From Azospirillum brasilense (GTDB taxonomy: Bacteria > Pseudomonadota > Alphaproteobacteria > Azospirillales > Azospirillaceae), in assembly GCF_007827795.1 (NCBI RefSeq), contig NZ_VITI01000003.1, positions 156,090 to 220,089 of the forward strand: 64,000 nucleotides of DNA. The letters are read 5' to 3'. Shown here piece by piece: positions 1-11,100 of this stretch (position 1 is its first letter; every line of letters begins with the position of its first letter). The notes under the pieces were generated by a model. It searched no databases. It was not told the DNA's origin and was given only the letters and a program-made list of their open reading frames with translations. Both the position numbers and the translations under genes were made by a program.

Positions 1-711
1 AAGCTGGCCGGGGACGATTACGCGGAAAAGCTGGTGCACCCGGAGATCGCCAGCCTCGTCTACGAATTCGTGTCGAAGCACAACCCGGAGAATTTCTATT
101 CGATCAACCGCGCGGACATCCAAGGCTTCCTGCTGCGGGAAGCCCGCCAGCAGTTCCCCACCCCGCCGACCGATCTGCAATCCTTGAAGCTGCCCCCCGG
201 CACGACGGCGGACGATTACAGCTCCGTGATGATCCGGATCGAGGACGTGCTGGTGGCCGGGGTCAGTTTCCCGCCGCTGGTCCGCCAAGCCATCGACCGC
301 AAGATCGAGCAGCAGCAGATCATGGAGGAATACGACTTCCGCATCGCCCGCGAGATCAAGGAGCGTGACCGCAAGCGGATCGAGGCGGAGGGCGTGCGCG
401 ACTTCCAGGACATCGTCGCCCGCAACATCACGCCGGAGTATCTGCGCCTGCGCGGCATCGAGGCGACGCGGGCCTTTGCCACCTCATCGAACGCCAAGAC
501 CATCATCATCGGCGGGCGGGACGGTCTGCCGGTCATCCTGAACACCGGGGACGACGCCAAGTCGGGAACGGCGGCCGGTTCGGCGGCCGGTTCGGCGGCC
601 GGTACCGCCGCCAAGGAGCCGGACGGTCTGGCGGGACGCCTGTCCACCCTGGACGAACCGCCGCCTGAGAACACCGCGTCGGAAGCTCCGCCGGACACCG
701 CCGGGCGCTGA
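1..711 (+). CDS. SPFH/band-7 (prohibitin-like) protein, 5' truncated by the window
   Basis: The frame is open from base 1, so the gene begins outside the window; the GTG at 34 is only an internal codon. The visible 236 residues resemble the C-terminal part of SPFH/band-7 proteins, membrane-anchored scaffold proteins that oligomerise. A long charged helix follows the core (repeated I/E/R/K at about residues 95-140), as in the coiled-coil tail of this family. The end is low complexity, with an AAGS repeat encoded by three 12-bp units. The stop codon lies inside a 9-bp hairpin. The family call rests on overall pattern without the N-terminal domain, so it is moderate. Confidence 0.6.
   Translation, partial: KLAGDDYAEKLVHPEIASLVYEFVSKHNPENFYSINRADIQGFLLREARQQFPTPPTDLQSLKLPPGTTADDYSSVMIRIEDVLVAGVSFPPLVRQAIDRKIEQQQIMEEYDFRIAREIKERDRKRIEAEGVRDFQDIVARNITPEYLRLRGIEATRAFATSSNAKTIIIGGRDGLPVILNTGDDAKSGTAAGSAAGSAAGTAAKEPDGLAGRLSTLDEPPPENTASEAPPDTAGR
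570..605 (+). repeat. Three tandem copies of a 12-bp unit
   Basis: The unit GGCGGCCGGTTC occurs three times in a row (570-581, 582-593, 594-605; the last ends in TAC). It encodes an in-frame AAGS/AAGT repeat near the C-terminus of the SPFH protein and could vary in copy number by slippage without shifting the frame. Confidence 0.85.
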
Positions 712-720
712 CGCCCGGCG
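699..720. terminator. Hairpin between convergent genes
   Basis: CGCCGGGCG pairs perfectly with CGCCCGGCG around a CTGA loop that includes the stop codon of the SPFH gene. There is no T-tract on either side. Its position between convergent genes fits a bidirectional transcript end, but termination is inferred. Confidence 0.5.
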
Positions 721-745
721 GGACCGCCCTCGCCAAAGGGGCCGG

Positions 746-2740
746 CTACTCGGCGGCCTCGGCGAGGGTCCGGGCGAAATCGCGCTCCATCTCGTCCAGC
801 AGGCGGACCACCTCCGCCGAGGCCCGCTTCATCTCGGCGGCGTGGCGTTCGGCCTCCGTGCGGTTGCCGGCCTGGAGGGCGAGCAGAGTCTCGCGGCCCG
901 ACTCATGAACGGTCCGGTGCGGCGTGGCCATTCCCTTGTAGGTGGGCAGGCGCATCGTCCTGGGATCGTTCACGCTGTCGTACCAGCGGCCGAGGCGGCA
1001 GGAGTGATGGGTGGACAGGTCCGCCGGCAGCAGCGTGCGCTGGCCGCCCACCGCCTCCATGATCTTGTCCACGAAGGCGAGATGGTCCTGCTTGGCCAGC
1101 CGGACCAGTTCGCCCACTCCGTCGCGGCTCATGCGGTCCACCTCCTCGCGGCCGATCTTCCGCTCGTCGAAGCGGATGTGCAGCCGGTTGTCGTGCCGCG
1201 CCACCACCGAGCCGCGCAGGGACAGCTTGTAGCCGGGAAGCGACACGGTGACCTGCCCGCCGGTGGGCGCCACGCCTTTCGTCTCGGCGTAGCAGCCGCA
1301 TTCGGAGATGTCGCGGACCAGCGCGGGCGTCTGGTCCACGCTGCCGTCCAGCAGGACCGGACGGCGGCGCGTGTGGCGCCGGTTCGCCAGATCGGAGGAG
1401 GTGCGGATGGCCCGCGCCAGCAGGGACGGCAGCGTGTCCAGCGCCTCCTGCATGCGGTTGGCGCTTTCGCCGACGGTGTAGGCCGCGGTGGTGGCGCGCT
1501 GCGTCTCGCCGCTGACCTCGGTCATCCGGCTGGCGATGCCGCGGAAGATGCCGGCGACCTCGCCGATGTTGCGGGCGATCTCGCGCGAGGCGGAGGACTG
1601 CTCCTCCACCGCCGCGGCGATCGAGGAATTGATCTCCTGCATGGTGGTGATGGTGGTGGCCACCCCGTCCATGCCGGTGATGGCCTGCTCCGCCACCGCC
1701 TGGATGGCGCCGACCTTGGCGGCGATCTCGTCCGCCGCCTTGGCCGACTGTCCGGCGAGATTCTTCACCTCCGTCGCCACCACGGCGAAGCCCTTGCCGG
1801 CTTCCCCGGCCCGCGCCGCCTCGATGGTGGCGTTCAGCGCCAGCAGGTTGGTCTGCCCGGCAATGGCACGGATGATGTTCAGGATGCCGCCGATCTCCTG
1901 CGCCGCGGTGCTGAGCTGGGCCATGATCTGGCGGGCCTCGCCGCTCTTCTCCACCGCCTCGCCGGCGATCCGGGAGGCGCCGCCGACCTGCTCCGAGATC
2001 TCGCCGACCGCGGCCTGAAGCTGCTCCGCCCCCGCGGCGACGGTCTGGGCGGCGTCCAGCGCCTCCGCCGTGTCGGCGGAGGTGCCGGCGATGCTGTCCT
2101 TCACCGCCGCGCAGACGCTGTCGAGATCGCCGACCGTGCGGCGCAGGTCCGCGGTGTAGCTGGCGACGCTGTCCACCACGTCGTTGGCCTCGTGATCGAT
2201 CGAGTCGACCATCGCATCCACCGCCTGGAGCCGCTCGTCGATCAGGCGGTCCCAGTAGACGGACAGCGCGGCGTCCAGATCCATCAGCACCGCCGACACC
2301 ACGGCGCGCTGCAGGGTCACGATGGCACCCAGCCGGCCGCCGGTCAGCAGGGTCCCGCCCATGCTCTGCGCCAGGGCCGCCATAATTTCCCCCAGGATGA
2401 AGGCGTAGCCGCCGACGTACCAGCTCGGGCTCAGCCCGATGCGGTGGTGGGCGATGCCGACCGCGCGCACGGACTCCTTGTAGCCGTCGTCGAAGCGGCC
2501 CTCGAACAGCCGGGTCCAATGCGCGATCTGGGCGCGCTTGGCCCCCTCGACCTGCGCCGGATTGGCGAACAGGCCGGCCAGTTCGGGCTGGGCCATCGTG
2601 CGGGCGTAGAAGCGGTCCAGAATTCCCGGCAGGGCCCTGGAGATGATCGGCAACGCCTCCCGCAGGCTGCCGACCGATTCCGGTCCCAAATCGAAATAGG
2701 CGGTCTTGGCGACATCAAGGGCGCGCAGCGAGTCCGGCAT
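746..2740 (-). CDS. Globin-coupled methyl-accepting chemotaxis protein with PilZ and CZB domains
   Basis: A soluble chemoreceptor of 664 residues from the ATG at 2740. The N-terminus (about 10-170) is a protoglobin sensor with a likely proximal haem ligand at His98 in the AHHRIGL motif. The MCP signalling domain follows, with the conserved hairpin tip [20 protein letters not shown] PilZ domain at about 450-545 carries both c-di-GMP motifs (RRHTRRR and DISECG). The last 100 residues look like a CZB zinc-binding domain ([12 protein letters not shown]). No convincing membrane segment is present in this form. The frame extends to 2959, but those 73 codons are AT-rich and unlike the rest, so I prefer 2740. 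It should signal haem-ligand (oxygen) state to CheA/CheW. The four-module combination is unusual. Confidence 0.9.
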   Translation of the reverse strand: MPDSLRALDVAKTAYFDLGPESVGSLREALPIISRALPGILDRFYARTMAQPELAGLFANPAQVEGAKRAQIAHWTRLFEGRFDDGYKESVRAVGIAHHRIGLSPSWYVGGYAFILGEIMAALAQSMGGTLLTGGRLGAIVTLQRAVVSAVLMDLDAALSVYWDRLIDERLQAVDAMVDSIDHEANDVVDSVASYTADLRRTVGDLDSVCAAVKDSIAGTSADTAEALDAAQTVAAGAEQLQAAVGEISEQVGGASRIAGEAVEKSGEARQIMAQLSTAAQEIGGILNIIRAIAGQTNLLALNATIEAARAGEAGKGFAVVATEVKNLAGQSAKAADEIAAKVGAIQAVAEQAITGMDGVATTITTMQEINSSIAAAVEEQSSASREIARNIGEVAGIFRGIASRMTEVSGETQRATTAAYTVGESANRMQEALDTLPSLLARAIRTSSDLANRRHTRRRPVLLDGSVDQTPALVRDISECGCYAETKGVAPTGGQVTVSLPGYKLSLRGSVVARHDNRLHIRFDERKIGREEVDRMSRDGVGELVRLAKQDHLAFVDKIMEAVGGQRTLLPADLSTHHSCRLGRWYDSVNDPRTMRLPTYKGMATPHRTVHESGRETLLALQAGNRTEAERHAAEMKRASAEVVRLLDEMERDFARTLAEAAE

Positions 2741-3088
2741 GGCGAATGTTTGTATTCTGTAATGAAGGAACGCCAACCGATAACATCTCCGCCACATCAA
2801 AGGTATCGCTAAAAGGAATTCGCATGCGGCATGCTGTCCCACTTCATGATTAACAGATGGTTTAGTTTGTGCACCGCCGAACAAGATCGCAGTGAATAAG
2901 CCTGATAATACAATCACTTTCCTCAAAATAGGCGACCAATACCGCAACGACACCTTCACATTGTACCGCCGCGGTGCGTCCAGCGGCTGACAAAATTATT
3001 TGTTACAAATACGGGACAAAGGTTACCAATGCGCCGCCTTCCCGGTGCCTCCGGGACGACCCGACGGTTTTTAAGGAGTTCATGGCCG
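2741..3088. other. Divergent intergenic region between two chemoreceptor genes
   Basis: This stretch is clearly more AT-rich than its surroundings and must carry promoters for both flanking receptor genes. No clean -35/-10 pair stands out. The minus-strand frame stays open here by chance or as an N-terminal extension of the globin receptor (which would include a hydrophobic stretch), so the upstream limit of that gene should be checked. Confidence 0.5.
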
Positions 3089-5083
3089 ATGAATCCCCTC
3101 CGCACGTTCAGCCTTGCGACAAAGCTGACCATTCTGTGCACGCTCGGCCTGATTGCCCTGTCCGGTGCCCTGACCTACGCGACGATCGTCAAGGTCACCG
3201 CCAGCATCGGCAAGGACGCGGCGGAACGGAGGGAGCAGGCCATCACCAACTTCCGGATGCTGCTCGACCAGAAAGGGTCCGAGTACCGGCTCAAGGACGG
3301 CGCGCTGTACATCGACGAATTCAAGCTGGACGGCGCGAACGACATCGTCGACACCGTCCGCAGCGTGACCGGCGGCGTGGCCACCATCTTCCGCGGCGAC
3401 ACCCGCGTGGCGACCAACATCCACAACGCGGACGGCAGCCGGGCCGTCGGGACGAAATTGGCCCGCGGCCCCGTCTACAGCGCCGTCATCGACGGTAAGG
3501 AGCCCTTCCGCGGCGAGGCCGACATCCTGGGCGACGCCTATTTCACCGCCTACGACCCGCTCATCGACCAGAATGGCGAGGTCATCGGCGTACTGTTCGT
3601 CGGCCTGAAGAAGAGCGTCGCGCTGCGCGTGCTGGACGAGGTGGTTCCCAACATCATCCAGGTGGCGGCGGTCATCACCGCCGGCATGGCCCTGGTGATG
3701 CTGCTGGTGGTCCGGCGCCAGTTCCGCACGCTGGACCAGATCCGCGGCACCATGTTCCAGCTGGCCGAGGAACGGTACGAGGTAACGGTGCCCGGCCTGG
3801 ACCGCCAGGACGAGATCGGCGCCATGGCCAAGACCGTCGAGATCTTCCGCCAAAAGGGCATCGACAACCAGCGCCTGCGCGAGGCGCAGGAACGCGAGCG
3901 CCGCGAGGCCGAGGCCGCCAAGATCGCCGCCCTGGAATCGATGGCCCGCACGGTGGAGCAGGAAACCCGCACCGCCGTGGACCGCGTCGCCGAACGCTCC
4001 GTCTCGATGGACAGCAACGCCCAGGCGATGGCCAACTCGGCCGAGACCGTCTCCGCCAACTCCCAGAGCGTGGCGGCCGCGGCGGAACAGGCGTTGGGCA
4101 ACGCCCAGGCCGTGGCGGCGGCAACCGACCAGCTCACCGCGTCCATCGCCGAGATCACCGGCCAGGTTACCTTCGCCAGCCAGATTTCCCGCCGCGCCGT
4201 GGAAAGCGGCCGCCGGACCGAAGACGTGGTGCTCTCCCTGTCCGAGGCCATCGGCCACATCGGGGAAGTCGCCACCTTCATCCAGGACATCGCCAGCCAG
4301 ACCAATCTTCTGGCGCTGAACGCCACCATCGAGGCCGCAAGGGCCGGCGAGGCCGGCAAGGGTTTCGCCGTGGTGGCCCAGGAGGTGAAGAACCTCGCCA
4401 CCCAGACTTCCAAGTCGGCGGAGGAGATTTCCCGCCAGATCACCGACCTGCAGAGCATGACCGCCGGGGCCGTCGACGCGGTGCAGGACATCGGTCGGAC
4501 CATCACCGAGATCGACGGGGTCGCCAGCAGCATCGCCAGCGCCATGGACGAGCAGGGTGCGGCGACCAGCGAGATTTCCCGCAACGTCGGCCAGACCGCC
4601 GCCGCCGCGCAGGAGGTGTCGTCCCGCATCGCCCATGTGTCGGAGGAAGCGGCGGTGACCGGCAGCCGCGCCGACGAGGTGCGCCGGGTCGCGTCCGATG
4701 TGGCGGGAAGCATCGACCAATTGCGCCAGATGCTGGTCCGCGCCGTGCGCACCGCGACGCCCGAGGTGGACCGCCGGCGCGCTCCGCGGTTCGAGGTCAA
4801 CCTGTCCTGCACCATCGCCGGGGCGGTGGGATCGCTGACGGGACAGCTCACCAACCTGTCGGAAGGCGGCGCCACCATCCACGGCCTGGACCGGATGCAG
4901 GTGGGCAGCCGCGGCGTGCTGACCATTCCCGGCTGCGCCATCTCCATTCCCTTCGCGGTGCTGGGGGGCAAGGAGCAGGATCTGCACGTCCGGTTCGAGC
5001 TTACCCCGGATCTCGCCGACCGCTTCGCCGCGGATTTCAAACGCCTCACCGCGGGACTCCACCCGCTTCCGGCGGTCGCCTGA
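3089..5083 (+). CDS. Methyl-accepting chemotaxis protein, Cache-HAMP-MCP-PilZ
   Basis: Membrane chemoreceptor of 664 residues. Start chosen at the ATG at 3089 because AAGGAG lies 10 bases upstream; an upstream in-frame ATG at 3029 has none. TM1 is at about 8-33, followed by a periplasmic single-Cache-type sensor to about 185, TM2 at 187-209, HAMP, then the MCP signalling domain with the [19 protein letters not shown] tip near residue 402. The C-terminus (about 558-657) is a PilZ domain with DRRRAPRF and NLSEGG motifs, so c-di-GMP binding is expected. The layout matches the Azospirillum Tlp1-type energy-taxis receptor, but the ligand cannot be read from sequence. Confidence 0.92.
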   Translation: MNPLRTFSLATKLTILCTLGLIALSGALTYATIVKVTASIGKDAAERREQAITNFRMLLDQKGSEYRLKDGALYIDEFKLDGANDIVDTVRSVTGGVATIFRGDTRVATNIHNADGSRAVGTKLARGPVYSAVIDGKEPFRGEADILGDAYFTAYDPLIDQNGEVIGVLFVGLKKSVALRVLDEVVPNIIQVAAVITAGMALVMLLVVRRQFRTLDQIRGTMFQLAEERYEVTVPGLDRQDEIGAMAKTVEIFRQKGIDNQRLREAQERERREAEAAKIAALESMARTVEQETRTAVDRVAERSVSMDSNAQAMANSAETVSANSQSVAAAAEQALGNAQAVAAATDQLTASIAEITGQVTFASQISRRAVESGRRTEDVVLSLSEAIGHIGEVATFIQDIASQTNLLALNATIEAARAGEAGKGFAVVAQEVKNLATQTSKSAEEISRQITDLQSMTAGAVDAVQDIGRTITEIDGVASSIASAMDEQGAATSEISRNVGQTAAAAQEVSSRIAHVSEEAAVTGSRADEVRRVASDVAGSIDQLRQMLVRAVRTATPEVDRRRAPRFEVNLSCTIAGAVGSLTGQLTNLSEGGATIHGLDRMQVGSRGVLTIPGCAISIPFAVLGGKEQDLHVRFELTPDLADRFAADFKRLTAGLHPLPAVA

Positions 5084-5111
5084 GCCGGAAGTCTTCAAGA
5101 CTGGCGGCACT

Positions 5112-5133
5112 GGAGGGGCAACCGTGCCCCTCC
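5112..5133. terminator. Hairpin between convergent genes
   Basis: GGAGGGGCA pairs perfectly with TGCCCCTCC around an ACCG loop, midway between the ends of the chemoreceptor and cytochrome genes. It lacks a T-tract. A bidirectional terminator role is inferred from position. Confidence 0.55.
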
Positions 5134-5164
5134 CGGCCGCGCCATGCGTGGTCTATCGGACGTT

Positions 5165-5536
5165 TCAGCTGTTCTTCTTCAGGAAGGCGATCAGGTCCTT
5201 GCGGGCCTGCTCGTTCTTCACACCGGCGAAGGCCATCTTGTTGCCGGGGACGGTGCCCTTCGGATCGGCCAGATACTTGTCGAGATTGGCCTCGTCCCAG
5301 GTGAGCCCGGCGCCCTTCATCGCGTCGGAATACTTGAAGCTCTCGATGGAGCCCGACGCACGGCCGGCGACGCCATGCAGGTTCGGGCCGACGCGGTTGG
5401 GACCGCCGGCCTCGATGGTGTGACAGGCCTTGCACTGGTTGAACACCTTCTCGCCCGCATCGGCGTCCTGCGCCAAGGCGATGCCGGGAAGGGCGGCGAA
5501 CAGGCCGAAGGCCAGAACGGCAACACTACGCTTCAT
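5165..5536 (-). CDS. Periplasmic class I cytochrome c (c2/c550 type)
   Basis: A 123-residue protein starting at the ATG at 5536, which gives a clean signal peptide (MKRS..., hydrophobic core, cleavage after ALA). The mature part has the haem-attachment motif CKACH and a later methionine ligand in PGNKMAFAG, with the NRVGPNLHG and LDKYLADP segments typical of mitochondrial/c2-type cytochromes. It would carry electrons between respiratory complexes in the periplasm. It stands alone, convergent with the chemoreceptor gene. Confidence 0.92.
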   Translation of the reverse strand: MKRSVAVLAFGLFAALPGIALAQDADAGEKVFNQCKACHTIEAGGPNRVGPNLHGVAGRASGSIESFKYSDAMKGAGLTWDEANLDKYLADPKGTVPGNKMAFAGVKNEQARKDLIAFLKKNS

Positions 5537-5830
5537 TGCGCTATCCTCATTTTCCAATGCCCAAAAGACAGGCACGACCACCCAAGCCCCACAGGACGTC
5601 CTGTGCTATTCGCCTCGTCACGATCAATATTCATCGCATCGGCGCGCGGCGTCCGCCGGTCCGTTACTTGGCCTCGATCATGACAGGCGGCTTGGGAAAC
5701 CAGCCGTCACCTCGGCCGGCGTTTTAATCCCGGTATGCTGGCATGCACAATGCCGGGCATGGGCGGCGGGCGCGACATGCGACAAAATGTCCAACTCTTT
5801 GCGAAAATTTTTTGGGATTAAAATTCGCGG

Positions 5831-7117
5831 TCACTTCATGCGGCAATGGACCAGCGTCGTCCCGGTGGTGTTGGCCGTCTCGATGTCGGTGTCGCGCAGG
5901 TCGGCGCCTGACAGGTTGCAGTTGGTCAGGTCCGCCCCGGTCAGCCGCGCCCCCCGCAGGTCGGCGCCGCGGATGTCGCTGTCGGCCAGCAGGGTGTTGC
6001 GCAGATTGGTCGGCCACATCCGTCCGGTGGGCTGGCCGTCCGCCGCCAGAAGCTCGATGGCGCGCATCACCGCGTTGCGCATCATGGCGCGGGTCAGGTC
6101 GCAGCCCTCGAAACTGGCACCGGACAGCTCCGAATTCTCGAAACAGGTTTCGCGCATGCGGCAGCCGGGAAACTGGGCAATCTGCAGCTTGCTGTCGCGG
6201 AAGCTCGCCCGCGTGAAGTCGCAGTTGCGGAAGATCGCCCCGCTCAGGTCGCAGCCATCGAAGTCAGTTCCGACAAAGGCCCCGTCCGACACGTCGAACC
6301 GCTTGCCCTGCTTGCCGTTGCTGTTGATCCACCGGACATGGCCCTCCAACCCCTCCCGGATTTCCGGTGGTAAGGCGGATTGGTCTCGATGGAAGATGGC
6401 GCCTGCCATCCGCGCCTCCGCCCAGTCGGCGGTGGCCATGGCGACGTTGCGCAGTTCGGCGTCACGCAGGTCGGCGCCCTGGAAGGTGGCCCCGGCGACA
6501 GCGGCGTTGTTCAGGATGGCGCCCTTCAGCTTCGCCATGCTGAAATCCGCGCCGCGCAGATCCGCGCCGCTGAGGTTGACGCCGAACAAGGCGGCGTTGC
6601 TGAAATCCGCCCCTTCCAAACTGGCGCGGGTCAGGTTGGCGCCGGTCAGATCGGCGTCGGTGAAGTTCGCGTTGACCAGGACGGCTTCCCGCAACGCCGC
6701 CTCCTGCCGGGCCTTGCGCCGATCCTTCCACAGCACCAACTGGCCGGGGCGAAGGTCAGCCCGCTCGAACAGGGTGTTGCGCAGGCACGCCTTGGTGAAG
6801 TTCGCCCCGCGCATGTCCGCCCCGACCAACGAGGCTTCCCGCAGGTCGGCGGACACGAAGCTGGCACCGAACAAATCCGCTCCGTCGAAGTTGCAGCGCT
6901 GGAGAACACTGCGCCGGAAATTCGCCCCGGTCAGGATGGCGTCGGACAAAACCAGCCCCGACAGGTCGAAACCGGTCAGGTCCGCCGCCTTCAATTGAAG
7001 ACGCAGTCCGTTCGGGCGCGCCGCCAGATAGAGCCGGTGGGCTCTGATGGCCTGCGCGAGATCTTCCAGGCTCAGGTCCGCCCCATCGCCCGGCCCGCCT
7101 GTCGGGGCAACACTCAT
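5831..7117 (-). CDS. Pentapeptide-repeat protein
   Basis: A 428-residue protein made largely of A(D/N)LXX repeats (for example LTGAN, LRGAD, LSGAD), expected to fold as a right-handed quadrilateral beta-helix. Two non-repeat insertions interrupt it: a basic segment (WKDRRKARQEAALRE) about a third of the way in, and a segment with an LEGHVRWINSNG motif in the middle. The ATG at 7117 is preferred because the repeats begin soon after; longer versions to 7267 run into AT-rich sequence. The biochemical role is unknown. Some pentapeptide proteins mimic DNA and protect gyrase, but nothing here proves that. Confidence 0.8.
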   Translation of the reverse strand: MSVAPTGGPGDGADLSLEDLAQAIRAHRLYLAARPNGLRLQLKAADLTGFDLSGLVLSDAILTGANFRRSVLQRCNFDGADLFGASFVSADLREASLVGADMRGANFTKACLRNTLFERADLRPGQLVLWKDRRKARQEAALREAVLVNANFTDADLTGANLTRASLEGADFSNAALFGVNLSGADLRGADFSMAKLKGAILNNAAVAGATFQGADLRDAELRNVAMATADWAEARMAGAIFHRDQSALPPEIREGLEGHVRWINSNGKQGKRFDVSDGAFVGTDFDGCDLSGAIFRNCDFTRASFRDSKLQIAQFPGCRMRETCFENSELSGASFEGCDLTRAMMRNAVMRAIELLAADGQPTGRMWPTNLRNTLLADSDIRGADLRGARLTGADLTNCNLSGADLRDTDIETANTTGTTLVHCRMK

Positions 7118-7544
7118 CCCGGTCCCCAGCACCCCTATGGTCGACTCCACGCCCGCTTCGTGGACAGAAACAAGATTGCACGAAAAATTATTTGAAAATT
7201 TATTAATAAACCCGCATAAGCCTACATGGCAGCCCCGCGTTTGTGCCGCGCGTTCCAATCGATGCAAAGAATAGGCGCCTCAAGCGCGCCCAATTCACGC
7301 TATTCCATATCAAAGCTAAGGAATAGGACCGCCCTCTTTTGGGGTGCGCCCACTCTATCGGGCATAACCTGTAGGGGGTATTTGACCTTTTCTCCCTTAA
7401 TTGCCTCACCCCTCCGTGCTACTCGTCCCGGTCAGCTTCGCCGGTATCCGACGTCTCCGCTCGGGTTTCGGCGGCGGGCGGGATGCGCGTCTCATCGACG
7501 CCGTTCCGGCATCGCAGCCGGCAGAACGACAAGAGGGATAAGGG
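7118..7544. other. Divergent intergenic region, AT-rich
   Basis: No gene seen. The stretch around 7175-7215 is very AT-rich and includes a 12-bp perfect palindrome, TTTATTAATAAA at 7199-7210. It probably holds promoters for the pentapeptide gene and for the response-regulator cluster. I could not fix -35/-10 elements with confidence. Confidence 0.4.
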
Positions 7545-7976
7545 ATGACCAACCCGATCAACAGGTCACCACAGGCCCGGACGGATGAGACATTGATCGC
7601 TGATGCCGCTCCCGTCCGTGTCCTGGTCGTCGAGGATGAGACGATCGTCGCCATGTATCTGACCGATATGTTGGAGGAGTTGTCCTACGAGGTCTGCGGC
7701 GTCGCCGCCAACGCCGCTGACGCGCTGAAGATCGCGGAACGGGAGCGCCCCGCCCTGGCACTCGTGGACATCGGCCTTGCCGGGCCGCAGGACGGCATCG
7801 AGACGGCGCAGGCGTTGCGCGAGCGCTTCGCCGTGGGCAGCATCTTCATGTCCGGGGCCAGCGATCCCGTCCTTCTGGAACGCGCCCGCGCCGCCGGCCA
7901 TCACGGCTTCATCCAGAAGCCCTACGACGAGCGCCAGTTGAAGACCCTGTTGAACAACGCCGCCCCCCGGCATTAG
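7545..7976 (+). CDS. Stand-alone response regulator receiver protein
   Basis: A 143-residue protein consisting of one CheY-like receiver domain with a short N-terminal tail. Residues expected for phosphorylation are present: acidic pair Glu30/Asp31, phosphoacceptor Asp75 (ALVDIGLAG), a serine in FMSGAS and Lys125 in IQKPY. It has no output domain, so it should act as a phosphotransfer intermediate or by binding a partner. It lies upstream of two hybrid kinases on the same strand and is probably their partner. Confidence 0.9.
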   Translation: MTNPINRSPQARTDETLIADAAPVRVLVVEDETIVAMYLTDMLEELSYEVCGVAANAADALKIAERERPALALVDIGLAGPQDGIETAQALRERFAVGSIFMSGASDPVLLERARAAGHHGFIQKPYDERQLKTLLNNAAPRH

Positions 7977-8117
7977 CTTCCGCCGCCTCCCGCTTGCCGT
8001 CCCGTGGCTGCGCCGCTCCGGCGCGCGGCCATTCCGGCGTTCCGCCGGGCGCGCCGTCGATCGTGCGCAAGGGGACATCCGAGACACAGGCCTGGACTTC
8101 TTAGGGACCATCGCGTC

Positions 8118-11100
8118 ATGACGATGACGGACGCTCACGACCGGCTCTCCCCCCAGCTTCTCCTGCGCGCGCTGCGCCAGTTCCGCAAGGGCGACTTCTC
8201 CGTTCGCCTGCCGCTGGACCTGGACGGGCTTGACGGCGAGATCGCCGCCGCCTTCAACGACGTGGTGGAGATGAACGAAGCCCTGGTGGAGGACGTCGGC
8301 CGGGTCAGCGTCGCCATCGGCAAGGAGGGGCGAATCGGCCAGCGCGTCCGCCTGCCCACCGCCTCGGGCGGCTGGGGAGCCTGCGTGGACAGCGTCAACG
8401 CCATGGTCGCCGACCTGACCCAGCCGACCCAGGAGATGGCCCGCGTCATCGGCGCGGTCGCCAAGGGGGACCTGTCGCAGTCGATGCCGCTGGAGGTCGA
8501 CGGGCGCCCGCTCCAGGGCGAATTCCTGCATACCGCCCGCACGGTCAACCTGATGGTCGAGCAGCTCGTCACCGTGACGGCGGAGCTGACGCGGGTGGCG
8601 CGCGAAGTCGGCATCGAGGGCAAGCTGGGCGAGCAGGCCCAGGTGAAGGACGTCGCCGGCACCTGGAAGGACCTCACCGACAACGTCAATCTGATGGCCG
8701 CCAACCTGACGGCCCAGGTCCGCAACATCGCCGACGTCACCACGGCGGTGGCCAAGGGCGACCTGTCGCGCAAGATCACCGTGGACGTGAAGGGCGAAAT
8801 CCGCGAGCTGAAGGACACCATCAACACGATGGTCGACCAGCTCAACAGCTTCGCCAGCGAGGTCACCCGCGTCGCCCGCGAGGTCGGCAGCGAGGGCAAG
8901 CTCGGCGGACAGGCCCAGGTGAAGGGTGTGGCCGGCACCTGGAAGGATCTCACCGACAACGTCAACCTGCTGACCGGCAACCTGACCAATCAGGTCCGCA
9001 ACATCGCCGACGTGACGACCGCCGTCGCCAACGGCGACCTGTCGCGCAAGATCACCGTCGACGTGAAGGGCGAAATCCGCGAGTTGAAGGACACCATCAA
9101 CACGATGGTCGACCAGCTCAACAGCTTCGCCAGCGAGGTCACCCGCGTGGCGCGCGAGGTCGGCACCGAAGGCAAGCTGGGCGGGCAAGCGCAGGTGAAG
9201 GGGGTGGCTGGCACCTGGAAGGACCTCACTGACAACGTCAACGCGATGGCGACCAACCTGACCAGCCAGGTCCGCAACATCGCGGAAGTCACCACCGCGG
9301 TGGCGAAGGGCGATCTGTCGCGCAAGATCACCGTGGACGTGAGGGGCGAGATCCTGGAGTTGAAGGACACCATCAACACGATGGTCGACCAGCTCAACAG
9401 CTTCGCTTCGGAAGTCACCCGTGTGGCGCGCGAGGTCGGCAGCGAAGGCAAGCTCGGCGGACAGGCCCAGGTGAAGGGTGTCGCCGGCACCTGGAAGGAC
9501 CTGACCGACAACGTCAACCTGCTGACCGGCAATCTGACCAATCAGGTCCGCAACATCGCCGACGTCACCACGGCGGTGGCCAACGGCGACCTGTCGCGCA
9601 AGATCACCGTCGATGTGAAGGGCGAGATCCTGGAGCTGAAGGACACCATCAACACGATGGTCGACCAGCTCAACAGCTTCGCTTCGGAAGTCACCCGCGT
9701 GGCGCGCGAGGTCGGCACCGAGGGCAAGTTGGGCGGACAGGCCCAGGTGAAGGGTGTCGCCGGCACCTGGAAGGACCTCACCGACAACGTCAACATGATG
9801 GCCGCCAACCTGACCGGTCAGGTGCGCGGCATCGCCGAGGTCGTGACGGCGGTCGCCGAGGGCAACCTGAAGCGCAAGCTGACCGTCGCGGCGCGCGGCG
9901 AGATCGCGGCGCTGGCCGACACCATCAACGGCGTGATCGAGACGCTGGCCATCTTCGCCGATCAGGTCACCAACGTGGCGCGCGAGGTCGGCATAGAAGG
10001 CAAGCTGGGCGGTCAGGCGAAGGTGCCCGGCGCCACCGGCGTCTGGGGCGACCTGACCGACAACGTGAACCAGCTCGCCGCCAACCTGACCACCCAGGTG
10101 CGCGCCATCGCCGAGGTGGCGACCGCGGTGACCAAGGGCGACCTCACCCGCTCCATCGCCGTCGAGGCGTCGGGCGAGGTGGCGGCGCTCAAGGACAACA
10201 TCAACGAGATGATCCGCAACCTGCGCGACACGACGCAGAAGAACGCGGAACAGGATTGGCTGAAGACCAACATCGCCAAATTCACCCGCATGCTCCAGGG
10301 CGAACGCGATCTGGTCACCGTCACCAACATGATCCTGTCGGAGATCGCGCCGCTGGTGAACGCCCAGCACGGCGTCCTCTACGTCACCACCCGTGACGGC
10401 GACGAGCCGGTCCTCGATCTGGTCGCCAGCTACGCCCTGAAGGAGCGCGACGGGCTGGGCACCCGTTTCACGCTGAAGCAGGGGCTGGTCGGCCAGTGCG
10501 CCCACGAGAAGAAGCCGATCCTGCTGACCAACGTGCCGAAGGACTATGTCCGCATCAGCTCCGGCCTCGGCGAGGCAGCGCCGCTGAACATCATCGTCCT
10601 GCCCGTGCTGTTCGAGAACGAGGTGAACGCCGTGCTGGAGCTGGCCTCCTTCGGCCATTTCAGCGAGACGCACCGCTCCTTCCTGGAGCAGCTGACGGAG
10701 AGCATCGGGATCGTCCTGAACACCATCGCCACCAACATGCGGACCGAAGGGCTGCTCAAGCAGTCGCAGCGCCTGACCGCCGAGTTGCAGAGCCAGCAGG
10801 AGGAGCTGAAGACCACCAACGAGCGGCTGGAGCACCAGGCCGCCTCGCTCCGCCAGTCGGAGGAACTCCTGATGGCCCAGCAGGAAAAGCTGCGCCAGAC
10901 CAACGAGGCGCTGGAGGAGAAGGCGGAGCAGCTCTCCCTCACCTCCAAATACAAGTCGCAGTTCCTGGCGAACATGAGCCACGAGCTGCGCACCCCGCTG
11001 AACAGCCTGCTGATCCTGTCCAAGCTGCTGTCCGACAACGGCGACCACAACCTGACACCCCGGCAGGTGGAGTTCGCCCGCACCATCCACGCCGCCGGGT

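Noticed and set aside
903-2519. A 538-codon open frame on the minus strand inside the globin chemoreceptor gene
   Set aside because: It is a shadow: it is extremely rich in Arg, Gly and His and lies within a clearly conserved gene in another frame.
2741-2959. N-terminal extension of the globin chemoreceptor
   Set aside because: AT-rich, unlike the rest of the gene, and family members begin near the globin domain; kept only as an open question.
8658-10314. Tandem DNA repeats as a mobile element or satellite
   Set aside because: They are in frame, encode conserved HAMP-type units and lie within one kinase gene.
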